NCBI RefSeq assembly: GCF_038502225.1
Contig: NC_091369.1
Span: 10,239,105 to 10,303,104, forward strand
Direction of reading: 5' to 3'
Length of the DNA: 64,000 nt
Source of the DNA: Cherax quadricarinatus
Taxonomy: Eukaryota > Arthropoda > Malacostraca > Decapoda > Parastacidae
The translations under genes were made by a program, and so were the position numbers. Under the pieces are notes generated by a model. It searched no databases, was not told where the DNA came from, and was given only the letters and a program-made list of their open reading frames with translations. Shown here piece by piece: positions 57,451 to 64,000 of the stretch (positions are counted from its first letter, which is position 1; each line of letters opens with the position of its first letter).

Positions 57451-57763
57451 CACCTACCATCCAACTTACGACCTGCTCGACATACGACGACTTGACTTAC
57501 GACCGTGTTTTTTATGCCAAATTTCTGGGAAATAAACAAGTGTTTGTGTTGTACATATCGTTTATCCTAAACCTTATAGTATAAAATACAGTACTAACAG
57601 CATAAAAAGTAAAGTAAAACATGAAATACCAAAATAAAACAATAACATAAAGTCATTACAAAAATGTTATGTTGATATTCAGTAGTAAAGTTCGACTTAC
57701 ATCCATTTTGACTTACGACCGGTTTCTCGGAACCAAACTCGGTCGTAAGTCGGATAGTAGGTG
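57451..57763. mobile_element. TA-flanked MITE, 313 bp
   Basis: TA duplications at 57449-57450 and 57764-57765 flank ends of 22 bp, 'cacctaccatccaacttacg' (left) and, reversed, 'cacctactatccgacttacg' (right), that differ at two positions. A second, inner pair ('gacttacgaccg') lies inside both ends. It is non-coding. Confidence 0.88.
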
Positions 57764-57879
57764 TATTTCATTAATGTTTAGTGTGTCAAATTCAAGCCCT
57801 AAAACAAATTTTGCAGCATGAGAATTCTGCTGTAAATACAGAGCTGAAGGCTATGTTGAGCACTGAAGCTGCATCTTCA

Positions 57880-58065
57880 ATGATGTTTGTAGTCTTCCAT
57901 TAATGTGGGCTGAAGGTCCTCTCACTGCTTTACCTTTATTCCCACACTTCAAATATCTGAAGAATTCTCTTGGGTTACTTTTGATGATGTATGTAATAAT
58001 CTTTCAAATTTCTACATGCCATTTCTGATCACTTTCTTGCTCTCTCTTTGTAACCTGTACTTAAA
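57880..58065 (-). repeat. LINE linker remnant
   Basis: Read on the minus strand with frame shifts, it gives a 'VTQ-ENS..YLK.GNKGKAV..GPSAH' pattern like the linker between endonuclease and RT of CR1/Jockey LINEs. The family cannot be fixed. Confidence 0.35.
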
Positions 58066-58254
58066 TTGTCTTGGGGTTACCAATCAATTTAAATTTCATA
58101 CATGCATTACATTTTTTGCCTATATGGTCACCTCAACTATGTTTATTACATTTGTACACACATGCACTCTGTATCTTAGGCAAAAAATTCAGGAATTTGG
58201 GAAGAACTTAAACCATTTTGCTCAAATAAAATCCAAATACAAAACATGCTAGTA

Positions 58255-58570
58255 CGGAGTACATGGCTCAGTAGGCAACCCATTTGCCTTGTGCACTGTC
58301 TGTGGTTCATTCCTCTGCATAGGTGGAAATGTTAGGCATGTTTCCTCATACCTGTCCCTGTTTGCCTAGTGTGTTTCCTTACACCGGGTGTCCAAGTTCA
58401 CCCATCAGTAATAATGGGTACCTGGGCGTTAGTTACATCCTGGGACAAAATTGACCTGATTTGCTTGAAATGCTCTGCATAACAAGCAGCTTTCTATATA
58501 GCAGTATATCAATGATGTCAGCTAGGCCTGTATACCTTGTACATGTACTTGTAGAAATACAGATATTAGT
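58255..58570 (+). repeat. tRNA-derived SINE (SINE-1), second copy
   Basis: 'acatggctcagtaggcaacc' forms the A-box region and 'gtggttcattcctctgcata' the mutated B box. The body 'ggtacctgggcgttagttac', 'gaaatgctctgcataacaag' and 'atgatgtcagctaggcctgt' matches 35870-36030. It ends with 'gaaatacagatattag'. Confidence 0.8.
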
Positions 58571-58573
58571 CAA

Positions 58574-58812
58574 ATAGCTCTGGGACTAGTCTTGTTGCAA
58601 ACCTTTGCACTTTCTCTAATTTCTTGACATGATTGACCAGGTGTGGATTCCAAACTGGTGCTGCATATTCCAGTATGGGCCTGACGTATATGGTATAGAG
58701 TCTTGAACGATTCCTTACTGAGGTATCGGAACGCTATTCTTAGGTTTGCCACACGTCTGTATGCTGCAGCAATTATCTGATTGATGTGCACCTCAGGAGA
58801 TATGCTCGGTGT
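58574..58812 (-). mobile_element. CR1-A C-terminal fragment
   Basis: The frame 58570-58791 encodes HINQIIAAAYRRVANLRIAF and RYLSKESFKTLY, then breaks before the KKLEKVQ block, which is present in DNA at 58580-58630. A short GT tract follows. Confidence 0.8.
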
Positions 58813-58817
58813 GTGTG

Positions 58818-58870
58818 TGTACTCACCTATTTGTGGTTACAGGGGTCGATACTCAGCTCCTGGCCCCATC
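58818..58870 (-). mobile_element. CR1-A 3' UTR sliver
   Basis: 'gtactcacctatttgtggtt' and 'actcagctcctggcccc' are the UTR terminal blocks, adjoining a TATG/AC tract. Confidence 0.75.
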
Positions 58871-58872
58871 TC

Positions 58873-58921
58873 TATGTATGTATGTATGTATACATGTATG
58901 TGAGTACACACACACACACAC
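58873..58921. repeat. (TATG)n(AC)n microsatellite
   Basis: Short TATG units, then a 15-base AC tract abutting an MsMITE. Confidence 0.85.
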
Positions 58922-59248
58922 GTTCTGCCGAACAGGTCAATCTTGCAATTTGGCTTAAATATCAACACACTCTTGCCAAATAAGGCAAGAAAAAATATAT
59001 TTTACAGTGTTTGTTTATTTTTAAATTACTGTACACTTATCTAAAATATATTTAGTTGGATTAGGCTAAATTCAATTGCACTTGTTATAATAAGGTTAAG
59101 TAAGTTTTCTAAGGTTCTTCTGGTACAAAATTATAAATTTTTACATTAACACAAATGAAAAATTATGTCTTTAAAAGTATAAAAGAAAATTTTAGGAAGG
59201 ACTTTATTTTAAACGAGTTCTTGCTAACTTACCAATTTTACCTATTTG
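58922..59248 (+). mobile_element. MsMITE copy
   Basis: It begins 'ttctgccgaacaggtcaat' just after AC repeats and matches 6765-7140 in order ('ttggcttaaatatcaacaca', 'gttggattaggctaaattca', 'gttcttgctaacttaccaat', 'ttttacctattt'). About 55 bases are missing after 'aggcaag'. It ends against an RTE 3' end. Confidence 0.8.
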
Positions 59249-59695
59249 TAATGGAAGGAAGAAGGGAGGTTTTGTGGGCGAGGGGCTTGGACTTCCAGCA
59301 GGCATGCATGAGTGTGTTCGATAGGAGTGAATGGAGACGAATGGTATTTGGGACCTGACGATCTGTTGGAGTGTGAGCAGGGTAATATTTAGTGAAGGGA
59401 TTCAGGGAAACCGGTTATTTTTATATAGCCGGACTTGAGTCCTGGAAATGGGAAGTACAATGCCTGCACTCTAAAGGAGGGGTTGGGGATATTGGCAGTT
59501 TGGAGGGATATGTTCTGTATCTTTATACGTATATGCTTCTAAACTGTTGTGTTCTAAGCACCTCTGCAAAAACAGTGATTATGTGTGAGTGAGGTGAAAG
59601 TGTTAAATGATGATGGAAGTATTTTCTTTTTGGGGATTTTCTTTCTTTTTGGGTCACCCTGCCTCAGTGGGAGACGGCCGACTTGTTTAAAAAAA
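59249..59695 (+). mobile_element. RTE 3'-end copy
   Basis: The frame 59155-59358 keeps RREVLWARGLDFQQACMSVF and DRSEWRRMVFGT. The UTR continues with 'acttgagtcctggaaatggg', 'ctaaaggaggggttgggga' and 'gtcaccctgcctcagtggga'. The tail runs 'aaaaaaatatatatatac'. Most of the element is absent. Confidence 0.85.
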
Positions 59696-59720
59696 TATAT
59701 ATATACATAGATACATATAT

Positions 59721-59725
<5 letters not shown>

Positions 59726-59766
<41 letters not shown>
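59726..59766. repeat. (AC)n microsatellite
   Basis: A perfect AC array directly 5' of a CR1-A copy. Confidence 0.96.
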
Positions 59767-59767
<1 letters not shown>

Positions 59768-60955
59768 ATGGGTCCTTAGAGAGGGAGCAGAGACACTACG
59801 TGTGCCACTAACCAAAATCTTCAACACTTCCCTTGAAACTGGGCAAGTACCTGAAGTATGGAAGAAGGCAAATGTAGTCCCCATCTTTAAGAAGGGACAC
59901 AGAAATGAAGCACTAAATTATAGACCAGTGTCACTGACATGTATAGTATGCAAAGTCTTGGAAAAGATTATCAGGAGGAGAGTGGTGGGGCACCTGGAGC
60001 GGAACAAGATTATAAACGATAGCCAGCACGGATTCGTGGAAGGCAAATCCTGTCACAAACCTACTAGAGTTTTACGACAAGGTAACTGAAGTAAGAAATG
60101 AGAGGGAGGGGTGGGTTGATTGCATTTTCTTGGACTGCAAAAAGGCCTTCGACACAGTTCCTCACGAGAGATTAGTACAGAAGCTAGAGGAACAGGCACG
60201 TATAACAGGAGGGGCACTGCAATGGATCAGAGAATACTTAACAGGGAGGCAACAGCGAATCATGGTCCGTGATGAGGTATCACATTGGGCGCCAGTGACG
60301 AGCGGGATCCCACAGGGGACAGTCCTGGGACCAGTGCTATTCTTGGTATATGTGAACGACATGACGGAAGGGATAGACTCAGAAGTGTCCCTGTTTGCAG
60401 ATGACGTGAAGTTAATGAGGAGAATTAAATCAGACACGGACCAGACAGGTCTACAAAGAGACCTGGACAGGCTGGATGTGTGGTCCAGAAACTGGCTTCT
60501 AGAATTTAACCCCGCCAAATGCAAAGTCATGAAGATCGGAGGAGGGCAAAGAAGACTGCAGACAGAGTATAGGTTAGGTGGCCAAAGCTGCAAACCTCAC
60601 CCAAGGAGAAAGACCTAGGAGTGAGTATAATACCGAGTACATCGCCAGAAGCACACATTAACCAGATAACTGCACCGGCATATGGGCGCTTGGCAAACCT
60701 GAGAATAGCATTCCGGTACCTCAATAAAGAATCGTTCAAGACTTTATACAATGTGTACGTCAGGCCCATACTGGAGTACGCAGCACCAATTTGGAACCCA
60801 CACCTGGTCAAACACTCAAACACGTCAAGAAATTAGAGAAAGTGCAAAGGTTCGCAACAAGGCTAGTTCCAGAGCTAAGGGGAATGTCCTATGAAAAAAG
60901 GTTAAGGGAAATCGGTCTGACAACACTGGAGGACAGGAGGATCAGAGGAGACATT
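59767..60955 (+). mobile_element. CR1-A LINE copy G, left part
   Basis: The copy begins at the SPWVLREGAE codons, directly after the AC array, and covers RT and part of the C-terminus. Frames 59802-60089, 60130-60618, 60621-60836 and 60791-61057 hold VPIFKKGHRNEALNYRPVSL, DCKKAFDTVPHERLVQKLEE, SGIPQGTVLGPVLFLVYVND, SLFADDVKLMRR and KKLEKVQRFATRLVPELRG. Four indels separate them, including a small duplication ('aaacactcaaacac') near 60810. The copy stops inside the TTLEDRR...RGD block, where an L2-like LINE is inserted; it resumes at 63577. Confidence 0.92.
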
Positions 60956-61591
60956 CAATTCAATTCAATTCAATTCAATTCAGAGTTTATTCTCTATAAG
61001 GATTACAATGCTGAGTTTACAGAAATTTGGTTGTGTGGTTTACATGTAGTAAAATAGTGATTACAGAGTGTACCACTAGAACGCTTAGCATGGCTAGGCA
61101 TTTCGGGCAGACTTAGTTTTATTCTTGATTGTAAAATATTACAAATTATGAGGTAAGTTGGTATTATGGCTAAGTGACTAAATACTAGTTTGTGAGTTTA
61201 GCAATGTGAATGCTTTTGTTTTGGCACAGTACATAGTTTCAGTATTGGAGTATCACAGGATTCATTATTTTAAGATTGAGATTAATATTTCTGTTTATGG
61301 TTAAATGAGTGAGTGTAAGTGTGAACCACCAGGTGGTATTCGTGTAGTTAGTTGACGGGGTGTATCAGGGAGATAAGATGTTTTCTAATGGTAGTTTTGA
61401 AGGTGATGAATGTGTCTGCAGTTCTAGAGTTCTCAGGTAGGGTATTCCAGATTTTAGGGCCTTTGACATACATTGAATTTTTGTAAAGGTTTAGTCGGAC
61501 ACGGGGAATGTCGTAGAGATGTTTGTGTCTGGTGTTATGCCTGTGGGTTCTGTCACAACTATCAAGAAAGCGTTTTAGGTCAAGGTTGATA

Positions 61592-62821
61592 TTAGAGTTT
61601 AAGGCCCTGTAGATGTAGATTGCACAGTAGTAAGTGTGGATGTACTGAACTGGGAGTAAGTTTAAGTCTATGAAGAGTGGGGGGTGTGTGTTGCCAGGGA
61701 TGGTATTTAGTGATTATTCTTACTGCAGCTTTTTGTTGGGTTATTATTGGCTTTAGGTGTGTTGCTGCAGTTGATCCCCAAGCACAAATAGCATAGGTGA
61801 GGTATGGATAAATAAGTGAGTGGTATAGTGTGAGAAGGGCATTTTGCGGCACGTAGTATCGTATCTTGGAGAGGATCCCAACCGTTTTGGATACTTTTTT
61901 GGTTATATGCTGGATATGGGTGCTGAAATTCAGGTTGTTGTCAAGGTATAAGCCTAGGAATTTTCCCCCATTATTTCTGGTAATTAGAGTGCTGTCAATC
62001 TTAATGTTAATTTGTGCATCTCCTGCTCTGCTACCAAACATAATATAGTAGGTTTTGTCAGTGTTAAGCGTAAGTTTATTGGCTGTCATCCAAGTCGATA
62101 TTTTAATCAGCTCCTCATTCACAATGGTGTTGAGGGTGGCAAGATTAGGGTGAGAGATGACATAAGTCGTGTCGTCAGCAAAGAGAATGGGTTTCAGGTG
62201 TTGGGATACATTTGGAAGGTCATTGATGTATATGAGGAAGAGCAGGGGACCAAGGACACTTCCCTGCGGAACTCCAGTATCAAGTGGCCGTGTTGCTGAT
62301 GCTGTGTCTTTAATGGTGACATACTGATACCTATTAGTAATGTAAGATTTGAAATAAGCAAGCGCATGGCCTCTTATACCGTAATGATCAAGTTTGTGGA
62401 GTAGGATGTCGTGGTCTACTGTGTCAAAAGCTTTTCTTAGGTCAATAAAAATTCCTAGTGGATATTCCTTATTTTCCAATGCTGTGTAAAGCAGATCTAG
62501 CATTTTTATGATTGCATCATTAGTGCTTTTATTTTTCCTGAATCCAAATTGGCAGGGGTTGAGTATGTTTTGAGCCGTTATAAATGAATACAGTCTCCTG
62601 TGCACGAGTTTCTCAAAGATTTTGGATAGCAATGGTAAGTTAGATATTGGCCTATAGTTGTTTAAGTCTGTAGGGTCACCACCTTTATGTATTGGTGTAA
62701 CCCTTGCCATCTTGAGTAGTTTTGGGAAGGTGCTAGTCTCTAGTGACTTGTTAAAAAGTAATGAAATAGCATGCGAAAGGACATGGGCCGCTCGCTTGTA
62801 CAGTATGTAATGGTGGGACAT
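61592..62821 (-). pseudogene. L2-like reverse transcriptase, 409 residues
   Basis: The RT is complete in outline: MARVTPIHKGGDPTDLNNYR, PISNLPLLSKIFEKLVHRRL, CQFGFRKNKSTNDAI, LGIFIDLRKAFDTVDHDILL with the first catalytic aspartate, DTGVPQGSVLGPLLFLIYIN, and ILFADDTTYVI with the FADD box (about residue 218). A C-terminal LYHSLIYPYLTYAICAWGST block follows. The frame is open to its end, but the linker is out of frame upstream and the endonuclease is missing, so the copy is dead. Confidence 0.88.
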
Positions 62822-63077
62822 GAGACAGATTCCCCGAGTTATTTTTAAGTGACTTTATAACATCGGTGACTTCCGTGGGCTCAGTTGGTGCAAGATAGAA
62901 GGAATTAGGGAAATTCCCATCTAGGTAGTCCCCGGCATGGGCATTGGTATGTGGGATTTTACTGGCGAGATTAGATCCTATAGTTGAGAAGAAGTCGTTT
63001 ATCTTGTTAACTGTGTCAGTGGGATGTAGTGGTGTTTCATTAGGTTTAGTTAGGACAATATTCTTGGTTTTTCTCAG

Positions 63078-63575
63078 TTAGTGGGTCCCTAGAATCTGAG
63101 AGAGTGTTTTCCAGGTCTTTTTTATATCTCCTCTAGTGTCTGTGAATCTACTGGGGTAGTATAGTTGTTTGGCTTTCTTTATTACTTTGGTGAGAGCTGA
63201 TGAATAGTGTTTAAGAATATCTTTGTGTATTAAGCCCTGTCTATATTGCTTTTCATATTGGTGTTTCTTGTCAATGGATTTCAGAATGGTGCTGGTTAGC
63301 CATGGGCAACCAAGCCGTTTGTTTGTGATCCGTTTTGTCTTTATAGGACAATGTTTGTTGTATAGTCTAAGTAATTTAAGAAAAATGTCTGTCCAGTCAT
63401 CAATACCATTGGCCTTGGAGAATTCTGTAGGCCAATCAACAGTCTCTAGGTCAGCTGTGAACTTCCTTACTGAGGCCTCGTCATGGAGTCTAAATGAGAC
63501 TTTGTTGTATTCAAGTGGTGGTTTACTAATGTTTGTCAGGAGGAAGGTAGGGTAGTGGTCTGTAGTGCTATCTGT
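63078..63575 (-). pseudogene. L2-like endonuclease end and linker
   Basis: The frame (open 63078-63653) encodes STDHYPTFLLTNISKPPLEY, SFRLHDEASVRKFTADLETV, DIFLKLLRLYNKHCPIKTKR and ITNKRLGCPWLTSTILKSID, the SDH-like end of the endonuclease and the linker before RT. The residues beyond 63575 come from the CR1-A host copy. A frame change between 63078 and 62821 separates it from the RT; the intervening 'VNKINDFFSTIGSNLASKIP' is readable. Confidence 0.8.
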
Positions 63576-63576
63576 T

Positions 63577-63912
63577 AACGACATACAAAATACTGCGTGG
63601 AATAGACAAGGTGGACAGAGACAGGATGTTCCAGAGATGGGACACAGAAACAAGGGGTCACAATTGGAAGCTGAAGACTCAGATCAGTCAAAGGGATATT
63701 AGGAAGTATTTCTTCAGTCATAGAGTAGTTAGGAAGTGGAATAGTCTGGCAAGCGATGTAGTGGAGGCAGGAACTATACATAGTTTTAAGACGAGGTATG
63801 ATAAAGCTCATGGAGCAGGGGGAGAGAAGACCTAGTAGCGGTCGGTGAAGAGGCGGGGCCAGGAGCAGAGTCTCGACCCCTGCAACCACAATTAGGTGAG
63901 TACAATTAGGCG

Positions 63913-63915
<3 letters not shown>
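63577..63915 (+). mobile_element. CR1-A LINE copy G, right part
   Basis: Sequence resumes with 'taacgacatacaaaatactg', the codons right after the point of interruption at 60955. It continues with DRDRMFQRWDTETRGHNWKL and FFSHRVVRKWNSLASDVVEA, the 'gaagaggcggggccaggag' UTR block and 'aattaggtgagtacaattag', ending in AC repeats. Confidence 0.92.

Positions 63916-64000
<85 letters not shown>
63916..64000. repeat. (AC)n tail of CR1-A copy G
   Basis: The AC array begins at the 3' end of the element and runs off the window. Confidence 0.96.

Larger units (their letters stand above)
60956..63576 (-). mobile_element. L2-like LINE inserted in CR1-A copy G
   Basis: This 2.6-kb, 5'-truncated LINE reads on the minus strand. 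Its 3' end is a (TTGAA)-type pentamer tail, seen as six ATTCA units at 60953-60984, preceded by an AATAAA signal (60986-60991 on the plus strand). RT and linker frames follow at 61592-62821 and 63078-63653. Pentamer-tailed ends and the RT sequence fit the L2/CR1-group; clade assignment is tentative. Confidence 0.85.

Overview
This window looks like non-genic, repeat-saturated chromosomal DNA from a large arthropod genome, most likely a decapod crustacean such as a crayfish. The inference rests on AC-tailed CR1-like retrotransposons, a dispersed foldback family built around CGAAACGTTTCG, tRNA-derived SINEs, and very long AC, AT and GA microsatellites, a mix I associate with decapods. No host protein-coding gene, rRNA or functional tRNA gene can be supported. 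Nearly all credible protein sequence belongs to transposable elements. Family names used here (CR1-A, LINE-B, FB1 and so on) are local labels only.

1-7.2 kb: anonymous AT-rich DNA with foldback repeats (FB1, FB2), including a perfect 59-bp inverted repeat, then a small element (MsMITE) embedded in an AT microsatellite. 7.2-15.2 kb: a head-to-tail, minus-strand run of 5'-truncated CR1-A copies separated by AC/GT microsatellites. It ends in the best-preserved element of the window (10926-14706), which has an intact 1083-residue endonuclease/reverse transcriptase frame and part of ORF1. 15-25 kb: degraded LINE-B copies and two plus-strand CR1-A fragments. 25.9-28.6 kb: a 32-bp minisatellite, a 0.65-kb polypurine tract, AT arrays and an RTE 3' end. 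28.6-40 kb: mostly anonymous sequence with SINEs, FB repeats, minisatellites and a GA tract.

40.2-43.5 kb: a nearly complete but broken RTE-type LINE on the minus strand. 43.5-53.9 kb: old LINE-B/B2 pieces, a near-perfect 188-bp palindrome made from a LINE 3' end, a decayed plus-strand LINE and Tigger-related MITEs. 54.3-57.8 kb: a nest of TA-flanked pogo/Tigger-type DNA elements. One 203-bp MITE has inserted into an inverted copy of itself, and two remnants of Tigger transposase survive. 57.8-64 kb: a SINE, an MsMITE, an RTE 3' end, and a plus-strand CR1-A copy split by a 2.6-kb minus-strand L2-like LINE.

The elements interact mainly as targets for one another. CR1-A copies begin at, and often end in, AC repeats. 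RTE tails grade into AT repeats. MsMITE copies sit beside microsatellites. TA-specific transposons nest in each other. Only the CR1-A copy at 10926-14706 carries a long undamaged frame.
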